DNA from: Shimia aestuarii
GTDB lineage: Bacteria > Pseudomonadota > Alphaproteobacteria > Rhodobacterales > Rhodobacteraceae
Length of the DNA: 46,352 bases
Assembly (NCBI RefSeq): GCF_900114635.1
Contig: NZ_FOTQ01000014.1
Location: 1 to 46,352 of the forward strand
Direction of reading: 5' to 3'
In this document: positions 1 through 7,900 of the stretch, in pieces
Layout of the letters: each line of letters opens with the position of its first letter
Position numbering within the stretch: position 1 is the stretch's first letter
Translations under genes and position numbers: made by a program
Notes under the pieces: generated by a model
What the model saw: the letters and a program-made list of their open reading frames with translations, nothing else
Databases searched by the model: none
What the model was told of the DNA's origin: nothing

Positions 1-47
1 TTGACCATCTTCAGGTCCGGGTGGTCACCGGTTTTGCGCTTCGTCAT
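1..47 (-). CDS. 5' end of an unidentified gene running off the window
   Basis: An ATG at 47 (minus strand) is preceded by a strong GGAGGAG ribosome-binding site seven bases upstream. It opens a frame reading MTKRKTGDHPDLKMV before the window edge. Too little is visible to name the family. The start call rests only on the ribosome-binding site and the open frame. Confidence 0.45.
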   Translation of the reverse strand, partial: MTKRKTGDHPDLKMV

Positions 48-274
48 GGCATCTCCTCCGTTCAAGGCGAAGGGCGTGGGCCATGCAAGTTCGTCATCTT
101 CCTAACCGGGATCACCGCAATAGCAGCGTCACCACTCTCAAGTGCGCATCGGCCCATGTGCCACGTTTTTTAACGGGGTCCAGCCCACCAATAAGCCATC
201 GGCAACTGCCCTTCCGGCGAAGCATAGCACAGGCTGTTTATACCGCGCACAGGCGGGTCGCGGCCCGGAACGGT

Positions 275-491
275 TTTTTAGAACATCCCTCTCCTCCCGG
301 AGCATACGGTTCTCTTTCCGCAGCTCAGCGACCTCGCGTTCGAGATCGGACTGGACGGTTGGCTTCTCGGGATTGCGCCGATCCTGCTGGATCCAGCGGC
401 TCAGTGTCGAGAAGCCGATCCCAAAATCGGCAGCCACTTGTTTACGCGGCAGCCCGCTTGTCAACGCTACGCGCACTGCTTCGGCGCGGTA
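275..491 (-). pseudogene. IS3-family transposase OrfA fragment
   Basis: The minus-strand translation reads YRAEAVRVALTSGLPRKQV, then a helix-turn-helix (DFGIGFSTLSRWIQQ) and a leucine-zipper-like stretch (DLEREVAELRKENRMLREER). This is the usual plan of an IS3-type OrfA: a DNA-binding HTH followed by a coiled coil. The similarity stops near 275, where OrfA proteins normally continue into the frameshift region and OrfB, and no OrfB follows. The 5' end is lost exactly at the left end of the IS6-family element at 492, so that element appears to have removed the start codon. The reading frame stays open to 138 without IS3-like sequence. Non-functional remnant. Confidence 0.7.
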
Positions 492-1319
492 GGTTCTGTC
501 GCGAATATTTCGGGCATGCGGGTAGGCTGGCAGGATTCAGCGCTTTAGGAGGTGACGTCGCAGGGATGAATGGATGGTGACGATGGTTAACTTCAAAGGC
601 GCGCATTACCCGAAATCGGTGATCCTGTTCGCGGTGTTCTTCTATCTGCGCTATCCTGTATCCTATCGTGATCTTGAGGAGATTATGCAGGAGCGCGGGG
701 TTGGTGTTGACCATGCGACCCTGAACCGATGGGTGATCAAGTACTCCCCGTTGATTGCGGCAAGAGCTCAGGTGAAAAAGCGCCCGACGGCCATCTCATG
801 GCGGATGGACGAGACGTACATCAAGGTGCGCGGAAAGTGGATGTATCACTACCGCGCGGTGGATCGGAACGGCCAAACACTTGATTTCATGCTTTCCGAG
901 CGTCGTAACAAAGCTGCCGTACGGCGTTTCTTCAGGCGTGCAATTGGCAACAACGGTGTCCCCGATCGAATCGTTATCGACAAAAGTGGGGCTAATCTGG
1001 CTGGGTTGGAAGCCGTGAATGTGATCCTCAAATTCACTGGAACGGGGCAGACCATCAAGATCCTACAGGTCAAATATCTGAATAATATTCTTGAGCAGGA
1101 CCACCGGTTTATTAAGCGCATCACAGGGCGAATGCTCGACTTCAAGGCATTCCATTCGGCGTCCGCAACCCTTGAGGCCATCGAGACCGCGCACATGATC
1201 CGCAAGAAACAGTTCGGCGCCAACGGCATCACCGCATTCCAACAATTTGCCCAACTCGCAGCATAATTATGTCCAGCGTCAGCCTGTTTTCAGCCTGTCT
1301 GGAAATTTGCGACAGAACC
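492..1319 (+). mobile_element. IS6-family insertion sequence, first copy
   Basis: The element is bounded by inverted repeats: GGTTCTGTCGC at 492-502 and its complement GCGACAGAACC ending at 1319. Similarity between the ends weakens after 11 bp. Length is 828 bp, normal for the IS6/IS26 family, with one transposase gene inside. The eight bases flanking each end differ, so no target-site duplication is visible. This suggests that the element has taken part in a later deletion, inversion or cointegrate. The left end abuts the IS3 remnant. Confidence 0.8.
574..1266 (+). CDS. IS6-family DDE transposase
   Basis: Transposase of the IS6 element that carries it; it catalyses replicative cointegrate formation. 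The 230-residue product has an N-terminal HTH region (VSYRDLEEIMQERGVGVDHATLNRWV) and the RNase-H-like DDE core. The first Asp is in WRMDETYIKV, the second in VIDKSGAN, and the Glu is in NNILEQDHRFIKR, the family hallmark. The frame is intact and of full length. A second ATG at 583 (VNFKGAHYPKS) is an equally good start and closer to family practice. It resembles the copy at 42426 but is clearly not identical to it. Confidence 0.9.
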   Translation: MVTMVNFKGAHYPKSVILFAVFFYLRYPVSYRDLEEIMQERGVGVDHATLNRWVIKYSPLIAARAQVKKRPTAISWRMDETYIKVRGKWMYHYRAVDRNGQTLDFMLSERRNKAAVRRFFRRAIGNNGVPDRIVIDKSGANLAGLEAVNVILKFTGTGQTIKILQVKYLNNILEQDHRFIKRITGRMLDFKAFHSASATLEAIETAHMIRKKQFGANGITAFQQFAQLAA

Positions 1320-1334
1320 GTTGCTCGTGTCCTT

Positions 1335-2276
1335 CTAATCGTTCAGGCCTACAGCCCGATTTTTGTAGGTACGCCACAGTCCCAAGCGTTTGATGCGATA
1401 CTCGACCAGTTCTGGGGAAGTGCCGAACCAAGTGGCAATCTCAGCGGCAGACTTCCCTGCAGTCACCTGGGATCTGACTTCGGTTTCAGGGAGCATGGTC
1501 GCGGAGGCGAGATAGAACGCATCGTGTTCCTCAGTGCTATCGTAAGTCCGACCGAACGCGTCGGCGATTTTTGCAATCCGGGTCAGCTTGTGTCCAAGGA
1601 GGATGTGCCAACACTCTTCAAGATAAGTAACTTTCTGACGTTCCGGTGTGTGGCTGTCGTTCCGCAGGATTGCCCACCTATCCTCTGTGATGTCGAGAGG
1701 AACGCTCATGGCGGACCATTCGCGGCCACCTTGTCCGAGCAAGAACTTCGCGCATTCGGCACCAAGGCCGTGAACATCGGAGACGGTGTAAACATCCACG
1801 CCATCAATTCGAATGTTCAGCGCGTCGAGGGGCGCATCTAATGCAACCTGCAAGTCGTCCCGCAGTCCATTCGCCATTTCTTCCATTTCAGATTTGGACA
1901 GTGCGACTGACCCGGCCAACTCAGAGTCGGTTTCGGCAAAGTCCTCGCCGATAGGGAACGCGTTGCTGTTGTTTCGTACGAGTTGTTGTGCCGCCTGCAA
2001 GAGGCAGTGTACCGTTTTTGACTGGACGTTCTTCGCTGCGCGGAAGTGAACCAACGCCACACTGTCGAAGGATAGACCAGCATCTTGGGCATCCGGACCG
2101 AGCCACTCGATAATCCGAATCGTTGAATTGTTGTCGGGTTCACCCTCGCCGCGCTCAATCCGAGCCAGCGAGGAAAAGCTGATGCCGACGCGCTCAGATA
2201 GAGCCCTGATGCTAAGCCCTTCAGATTCGCGCTTTTTCTTCAGCGCTTTGATCAAAGCCTGCTTGTCTGTTTTCAT
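1335..2276 (-). CDS. XRE-family HTH regulator with ImmA/IrrE-type metallopeptidase domain
   Basis: Residues 1-65 form a Cro/C1-type helix-turn-helix (LIKALKKKRESEGLSIRALSERVGISFSSLARIERGEGEP). Residues about 160-260 resemble the ImmA/IrrE (DUF955) metallopeptidase domain, with LEECWHILLGHK supplying a Glu-x3-His-x4-His variant of the zinc motif. The C-terminus (SAAEIATWFGTSPELVEYRIKRLG) is the short helical tail usual in these proteins. In characterised relatives such as ImmA of ICEBs1 and IrrE/PprI, the protease relieves repression by cleaving a repressor; here HTH and protease are in one chain. It is divergent from the E2-like gene across a 130-bp promoter region, so it is the likely regulator of that cluster. 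The substrate is unknown. Confidence 0.8.
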   Translation of the reverse strand: MKTDKQALIKALKKKRESEGLSIRALSERVGISFSSLARIERGEGEPDNNSTIRIIEWLGPDAQDAGLSFDSVALVHFRAAKNVQSKTVHCLLQAAQQLVRNNSNAFPIGEDFAETDSELAGSVALSKSEMEEMANGLRDDLQVALDAPLDALNIRIDGVDVYTVSDVHGLGAECAKFLLGQGGREWSAMSVPLDITEDRWAILRNDSHTPERQKVTYLEECWHILLGHKLTRIAKIADAFGRTYDSTEEHDAFYLASATMLPETEVRSQVTAGKSAAEIATWFGTSPELVEYRIKRLGLWRTYKNRAVGLND

Positions 2277-2286
2277 AAGTTAATGC

Positions 2287-2344
2287 CGTGCTAATCGCAC
2301 GCCTTGACACGGCGCGCAGTCCTCCCATAGTGTGCTTTTAACAC
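2287..2344. promoter_or_regulatory. Divergent promoter region between the XRE-ImmA and E2-like genes
   Basis: A plus-strand promoter candidate has TTGACA at 2304-2309 and TAGTGT at 2328-2333 (18-bp spacer). It is flanked by two short inverted repeats: CGTGC-TAATC-GCACG (2287-2301) immediately upstream, and GTGT with ACAC (2330-2333 and 2341-2344) over the -10 region. Their positions suit operators for the HTH protein encoded to the left. The promoter and operator roles are inferred from sequence only. Confidence 0.45.
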
Positions 2345-2407
2345 AGAGTCGCACAACATCAAGTGTCCGGGCCTCGGTCCGAAGGCTTTTGGAAAGGGGC
2401 GGTAGGA

Positions 2408-3292
2408 ATGAGGAAGAGCATCGAGGACGACCTGAAAGCCATCGGCTTAGGCCTCGACGCCGGCATTCTGCCGACGGTGTTCAATCGGGGGGTCATTCGG
2501 CCCGACAACTCCTCGGTTGTCTCGAAACCTTCGGGCCAGGAGAAAGCCGATGCACGGCACCAATCGACACGATCCGCAACCAGACCGTGGGAACGGCCCG
2601 CCGGAGGGCAAGGGACGACCGGACAATCCCGGTCGCCCGATTCCGGAGCACCGTTCGTCCAGTCAGGACTACGGTCTCGCTATGCGGAAGGCATAGAGGA
2701 ATGCCGGGACGCGTACCCGGGTCTCCTCGCGTTTCCTCAAGAAAGGCAGATGTGGCTCTTTGCTGAGAGCGATCTGATCGAAGGCCTAGGTAGGAGAGCC
2801 GCATTTGCCATTCAACTTCCCTACACCACCAGCAGGCCAGTTCGAGCCTGGGGCTTTTGGACCACGGCTGTCAGCAAGACTTGGATCGGGCCGCGGCATA
2901 CGAATTTTCCCGATGGCTCGATTTGCGCATTCGAGCCAAGAGACAAGACATGGCTTCCCGGCGGTTCTGTGACCGGACTGGTCGACCTTTATAGCCTCTG
3001 GGCCGTGCGGCATCTCTACCTCGAGAAATACGGAAAATGGCCCGGCCGGCAATCTGTGCCGATTGCAGCTGAGAGACTGCTCGAACTCGGCGACGATGAG
3101 TTTTGCGGATGTGAACATCCATTCGGGAAATACGCCCAGTGCTGTCGGTCATCTGACCAGAAGAACACCTCCGGTTCTGAGCTACTGGATTTTGCAATGA
3201 AGACCCGTAGGCCTCCAGCGGAGGTTCTTCAGTTTGTTTGGAACCCAACCAGCCCTCCGCCTCGGAGGGACCCAATAACACGCCAGACTTGA
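2408..3292 (+). CDS. E2-like (ubiquitin-conjugating-type) protein with SEC-C-like cysteine tail; 5' part probably frameshifted
   Basis: The central part reads AFAIQLPY...WIGPRHTNFPDGSIC, with His at 2897-2899 and Cys at 2924-2926. This matches the HPN-to-catalytic-Cys pattern of ubiquitin-conjugating E2 folds. It is followed by a Trp-rich helical stretch (LVDLYSLWAVRHLYLEKYGKWPGRQ). The C-terminal part has FCGCEHPFGKYAQCC (about 3101-3148), resembling a SEC-C zinc motif. No E1, JAB protease or recognisable ubiquitin-like gene lies nearby, so the function is unknown. The frame is open from ATG 2408 (MRKSIEDDLKAIGL), but codon use from 2550 to about 2690 fits another frame. The native protein probably began at 2550 and was split by a one-base change near 2690. 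Its neighbours are a divergent XRE-ImmA gene and a 71-residue protein 14 bp downstream. Confidence 0.6.
   Translation: MRKSIEDDLKAIGLGLDAGILPTVFNRGVIRPDNSSVVSKPSGQEKADARHQSTRSATRPWERPAGGQGTTGQSRSPDSGAPFVQSGLRSRYAEGIEECRDAYPGLLAFPQERQMWLFAESDLIEGLGRRAAFAIQLPYTTSRPVRAWGFWTTAVSKTWIGPRHTNFPDGSICAFEPRDKTWLPGGSVTGLVDLYSLWAVRHLYLEKYGKWPGRQSVPIAAERLLELGDDEFCGCEHPFGKYAQCCRSSDQKNTSGSELLDFAMKTRRPPAEVLQFVWNPTSPPPRRDPITRQT
2550..2696 (+). CDS. 48-residue Pro/Gly-rich frame, probable original N-terminus of the E2-like protein
   Basis: ATG 2550 follows an AGGAGA ribosome-binding site at ideal spacing. The frame reads MHGTNRHDPQPDRGNGPPEG and goes on through a Pro/Gly-rich stretch to DYGLAMRKA before TAG at 2694. 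If one base were added just before ATAGAG (about 2690), the frame would continue as MRKA-IEECRDAYPGLLAF directly into the E2-like domain. Third-position GC also favours this frame here over the 2408 frame. So it is either the 5' half of a frameshifted gene or a small overlapping gene; the former is preferred. Confidence 0.4.
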   Translation: MHGTNRHDPQPDRGNGPPEGKGRPDNPGRPIPEHRSSSQDYGLAMRKA

Positions 3293-3306
3293 GAAGGAGA
3301 ATTCAG

Positions 3307-3522
3307 ATGGCAAGTAAAGGCAACGGCGGGAGCTATCGCAGCGCGAAATCGGGGCGTTACGTGACCAAAGCTTTCGGGAAGTCGCATCCGCGCACCACGG
3401 TGAAGGAAGCTCCAGGTAAGAGTGGTTCCACCGGTGGCAGTTATCGGAGCGCTATTTCCGGGCGCTTCGTGACGGCAAAGCATGGCAAGGCCAACCCGGG
3501 TACGACCGTTCGAGAAAAGTGA
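3307..3522 (+). CDS. 71-residue basic protein with two tandem GSYRSAxSGRxVT repeats
   Basis: ATG 3307 has an excellent GAAGGAG ribosome-binding site. The protein is two copies of one unit: GGSYRSAKSGRYVTKAFGK..P.TTVKE at residues 7-33, and GGSYRSAISGRFVTAKHGK..P.TTVRE at about 43-70. A Gly/Ser-rich linker joins them. It is strongly basic, with no signal peptide, membrane segment or cysteine. Short proteins with this repeat occur widely in bacteria without a known role, as far as I recall. It starts 14 bp after the E2-like gene and is probably co-transcribed with it. It could be a partner or target of that protein, but nothing in the sequence proves this. Confidence 0.7.
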   Translation: MASKGNGGSYRSAKSGRYVTKAFGKSHPRTTVKEAPGKSGSTGGSYRSAISGRFVTAKHGKANPGTTVREK

Positions 3523-3819
3523 CTATCCTGCATTGCCGTATGAAGTCGACTGACCGCGGTAGCTGGTAGCGCTGAAGAAACCGTCCTGAATATAATTGTC
3601 GTCGTTTGATCTGACTGGTTCGAATCTAGCAAGCTGGAGAATGCGACAGCCCAACCGTTTTTCGCTTAAGAGCAAATGTAGGCTGGTTTGCAGCTGAACA
3701 AGGCACATGGACCGGGCGGATCATCGTCGCGTTTCTCTCACCAACTCCAGCGCAGCAAAAGGGGAACCGTGTCCCCACTGTTCCCCATTCCCTTCCAGTG
3801 TTGGAGTTTTTCGCCCGGC

Positions 3820-4548
3820 TCAGGCCACCAGCGACAGCCCCGCGCCTGCATCCTTCGGCTGCTCGCCACTGTCGATAAACGGGACGATCGAGAAGGTCTG
3901 GCCGCCGCGCTGCTCCTCGTTCTGCACAGCGTTGACGCGCAGATCGCCATCGGGCGTGTTGATCAGCAGCGACAGGTAGTCATTGCCGGTCCGGCTGCTT
4001 TTGGCCATCCAGGCCGAGCCGACGCGGATCGGCTTGCCACGCGGCGAGCTGACCTCGATCCGGTAGTCGGGATGGGTTTCTTCCGACTTGAACTCATTCT
4101 CGATCAGCATGAAGTCGAGGTCGAACATCATGTTGGCGATATAGCCGGCGAAGGCGTTGTCGGCATCCATCGCGGTCAGCTCGCCCGAGATCGAACCGGA
4201 TTTCATGATGCCGTTCGAGACCAGCGGGATGATCTCGAATTCGCCGCTCTTGGCCGCGCGCGCTTCCTTCGTCTGCACGGCATTGACCCGAAACGGGCCA
4301 AGGCCGACATCGATCTGCATCGAGATGTAGGGATTGCCGCTGGTGTTGCCCGTCTCGTTCCAGGCCGTGCCGATGCGCACCTTGCGACCGGACTTGTTGA
4401 TCGCCGTCACGTCGTAATCCGGGCTGCGCTCGGACATCTTCGGGCGCGTCTCGAGCTGGATAGCGATATCGAAACGTGTGCTGTGGATCATGCCCGAGTA
4501 CTGGGCGGTTGCGGTCTCGGCGTTGCGGGTCAGGGTTCCTGCGAACAT
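3820..4548 (-). CDS. Tandem DUF736 protein
   Basis: The 242-residue product contains two DUF736 domains where most family members have one. Residues 1-112 run from MFAGTLTRNAETATAQYSG to DVGLGPFRVNAVQ. Residues about 117-235 run from SGSISGELTAMDADNAFAG to DGDLRVNAVQNEE. Each ends in the same FRVNAVQ/LRVNAVQ strand. DUF736 proteins are small beta-rich proteins of alphaproteobacterial plasmids with no established function. ATG 4548 follows an AAAGGAC ribosome-binding site. It is the last gene of a minus-strand row starting with the strawberry-notch gene, and probably belongs to that transcription unit. Confidence 0.85.
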   Translation of the reverse strand: MFAGTLTRNAETATAQYSGMIHSTRFDIAIQLETRPKMSERSPDYDVTAINKSGRKVRIGTAWNETGNTSGNPYISMQIDVGLGPFRVNAVQTKEARAAKSGEFEIIPLVSNGIMKSGSISGELTAMDADNAFAGYIANMMFDLDFMLIENEFKSEETHPDYRIEVSSPRGKPIRVGSAWMAKSSRTGNDYLSLLINTPDGDLRVNAVQNEEQRGGQTFSIVPFIDSGEQPKDAGAGLSLVA

Positions 4549-4620
4549 GGGATAAGTCCTTTCGGATTTGCCGGTGACTGACGTCCTTGCCAGAGCATCC
4601 GGGATTGCTTTCTCGACCCC

Positions 4621-4977
4621 TCATGGGATCGCAAACCAGAAAGCCTTCTTTCCTTTCTTCCCCTCCCCTCGGTCAGAACTGCCGCCTAAATGGTTGTGCC
4701 CCCTCTCCGCCGGGCGCTGTGCCCCTCCCTGCTCGTCAGGTATCGGGTGGCCTCGCCGGTTGGGACCGTTGCAATCCTCCGATTTCGCGATGAAGAACTG
4801 CGCTTCATCTCCGTTCAACCGTTGCCCGCTCCGGTCGGTCAGGCCGATGGTGCTTCCGTTCGGCAGAAACGTGATCAAGTACTGACCGAAGCCATCCCTG
4901 TGCACGCGATAGCCAGTGTTGGCCCAATGCACGATTAGGCCGGCATCGACGGCGGCTTTGATTTCTTCGAGTGTCAT
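4621..4977 (-). CDS. Small hypothetical plasmid backbone protein
   Basis: A 118-residue protein starting at ATG 4977 after a strong AAGGAGG site. Residues 1-65 (MTLEEIKAAVDAGLIVHWAN, then YRVHRDGFGQYLITFLPNGSTIGLTDRSG) look like a compact folded domain. The remainder (NGPNRRGHPIPDEQGGAQRPAE) is hydrophilic and probably disordered. I do not recognise a named family. It lies 14 bp downstream of the strawberry-notch gene and 72 bp upstream of the DUF736 gene, in the same direction, so it is most likely part of that operon. Confidence 0.65.
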   Translation of the reverse strand: MTLEEIKAAVDAGLIVHWANTGYRVHRDGFGQYLITFLPNGSTIGLTDRSGQRLNGDEAQFFIAKSEDCNGPNRRGHPIPDEQGGAQRPAERGHNHLGGSSDRGEGKKGKKAFWFAIP

Positions 4978-4991
4978 GATCGCCTCCTTGC

Positions 4992-7900
4992 CTATTCCGC
5001 CGCCACCCGGGCCGGGTTCTGCCCGGTGTCCGTCCCCGTTCCAACAATCCGGGTGAGAATACCCAGCGTGTCGACACCCTCCCCATGCGGCAGGAACACC
5101 CGCAGCTGGAAGGCGATGATTTCGGTGAAGCAGCCGAGGGCCTTGAGGCCATCGATCATGCCCTTGTCCGCGCCGCTAAGCTCGAGACGCACCTCGCCTG
5201 CGACCCGGCGACGGGTCAGGGTGAGACCCCGGCCCAGATCGACAGGCGCGGTGGTGCCGAGGGCGGCGGTCAACATCTCCTGCGGTGTTTGCGGGTTGGA
5301 CACGAGGAAGCGGGCACGCAACGCTGCCGCCCCTTCCTCGCTCAACGTGCGCCCGATCATCGCCGTCGCCCCTTCAGGCGTGACCCGATAGATGCGCTCG
5401 TTGGTGGTCGGAATGTCCTTCCAGATTGGCAGCAGCAGCCCAGTCAACAGGTAGAGCTTGGTCGTGGTGGTTTTTGGCAGGGATGCAGCCTCGGCATCCC
5501 AAAGCCGCGCGAACTCAGGCTTGCCGATCTCTTCCCAGGCCGACGACTCGAAGCGCGTCTCCTCGAGGTAGCTCGGCCCGTTGGGCCGAGCTACCTTGCG
5601 CATGAGCATGACGACATCCTCGTCATACATCTGCATGGGCCGCGCCGAGATGAGCGCCGCGCGACCGGAGGCGCGATTGACCATGGGGAGCTTGTCGGGA
5701 TTGCGCGACAGGGCGTCATCCGCCGACAGCACGTGGACCGGGTCCGTCACCTCAAGTCCGATGATCCGCGTCACGGCGCCAGATTTCGGGCAGGTCCAGA
5801 GATCTTCCGTGGAGACCTGTTCTATCTTGTCGCCGCGTAGGGTTTCCACGCCGAGATCGAGCGTGCCCGCCGCGCGCGCCCGCTCAGACTGATCGGCAAT
5901 CCGGCACATGAACTCCGCAAAGAGCGCGTTCTGCATGTGGATGGGCAGCGCCAGCACCCGGTTCAGAAACCGCTGGATCGGGGGAAGCTCCTCGAGAAGC
6001 ACACCGTCCTTGTCGATCAGTCGCAGGGCTGTCCAGTCGGTGAAGCTATCGTAGCTCATCGCCTCAACGCGCCCGGCGGCAAGATCGGCGAAATACCCAC
6101 GCAGCGCGGCCCGCGCGATCGGGCTTTCGAGATTGTCCTCCTCGCGGAACATGCCTTGCGAACCGGTCTCGCGCTGGCCCTTGGTGAGGGCCCCCAACTG
6201 GTCGAGGCGTTTGGCGATTGTCGAGGTGAAGCGCTTCTCGCCATGCACATCGGAGGTGCAGACCCGGAAGAAGGGCGCTGACACTTGAGCCGAGCGATGC
6301 GTGCGGCCAAGCCCCTGGATGGCTGCATCGGCGCGCCAGCCGGGCTCCAGTAGATAGTGCCGCCGCCGTTTCTGGTTCTTCGCCGTTTGCGCCGCATGGT
6401 AGGATCGACCGGTGCCACCTGCATCGGAGAAGATCAGGACATCCTTTTCGCCGTCCATGAAGGCTTGGGTCTCGGACGAATTGCTGCTGGCGGCGCGCTT
6501 CTCGATGAAGAGATGACCATCCTCGGCCTTCAAAGGGCGGATGGACCGACCCGTGACCTCTGCGACGGCCTCGTCGCCAAAGGCCCAGAGGATCTGATCG
6601 AGCGCCGAGGGGATCGGGGCGAGCGTCATCAACTCCATCATGGCCGCATCGCGCAGGGCGAGCGCCTCGCGCGAGACAACGAGCGCGCCAGTTTCATCGC
6701 GCAAAGGTTCTGCCACCATATTGCCGTCGATCTCCACAAGCTTTTGCGCATGGATCGGGAAGGCCTGTTCGAGGTAGCCCAGCACGTAGTCGCGCGGCGT
6801 TAGCGCGCCCTCGACCAGCTCGTCCTCCGGGTTCATCGCCTCAAGCCGGCGTTTCAGCAGGCTCTCACCTGTCGAGACAACCTGGATGACGCAAGCCTTG
6901 CCCGCTGCCAGATCCTCCTTGATCGCGCGGATGATGGTCGGGGCTTTCATGCCCATCAGGAGATGGTTGAAGAAGCGCTGCTTGGTGCTTTCAAACCGGG
7001 ACTTGGCCGAGGCGCGTGCGGCCGAGGCGTTGGTCTCGCCCGAGGCATCGTTGACGCCGGTCGCAGTCAGTGCCGCCTCGAGATTGTGATGGATCGTCCG
7101 AAACGCACCCGCATAGGCGTCGTAGATCTCGATCTGTGCCGGGGTCAGCGCGTGTTCAAGCACGTCATACTCCACCCCATCAAAGCTGAGGGCGCGCGCC
7201 GTGTAGAGCCCGAGCGTCTTGAGATCACGCGCGACCACCTCCATGGCAGCAACGCCGCCGGCTTCCATGGCCGAGACGAAACTCTCGCGGCTCGGGAAGG
7301 GATATTCGGGGCCCTGCCCCCAGAGACCGAGCCGCGCGGCATAGGCAAGGTTGTGCACACTCGTGGCGCCCGTGGCCGAGATGTAGAAGACGCGGGCGCG
7401 CGGGGCGGCGAGTTGCAGCCGCAGGCCCGCGAGGCCCTGCTGGGAGGGTTTGACCCCCCTGCCCTGCTCGGACCCTGCGGCATTCTGCATCGCATGGGCC
7501 TCATCAAAGGCCAGCACACCTTCGAAATCTTCGCCCATCCAGTCGAGGATCTGGCTCAGCCGGGTGGTGCCGCACTTGCCCGCTGACCGCAGCGTGGCGT
7601 AGTTGACGAAGAGGATGCCATCGTCCATCGGGATCGGCTGGTCCGGTTTCCATTTGGAGAGCGGATGGATGTCGGCGGGCGAGCCGCCAAGATCGGTCCA
7701 GTCTCGGATGGCATCCTCGATGAGCGTGGCGGATTTGGAGACCCAGATCGCCTTCCTGCGCCCAGCCAGCCAGTTGACGAGGATGAGCCCGGCGCATTCG
7801 CGGCCCTTGCCGCAACCGGTGCCGTCCCCGAGGAAATACCCGAGACGATAGGCCCGTGCGTCCGCGTTATCATCGGCGCGCGTCAGCTTGGTCTGGTCGT

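Noticed and set aside
2332..2766. Arg-rich plus-strand frame overlapping the E2-like gene
   Set aside because: Composition is typical of an out-of-frame reading (Arg/Ser-rich), and it has no ribosome-binding site or domain.
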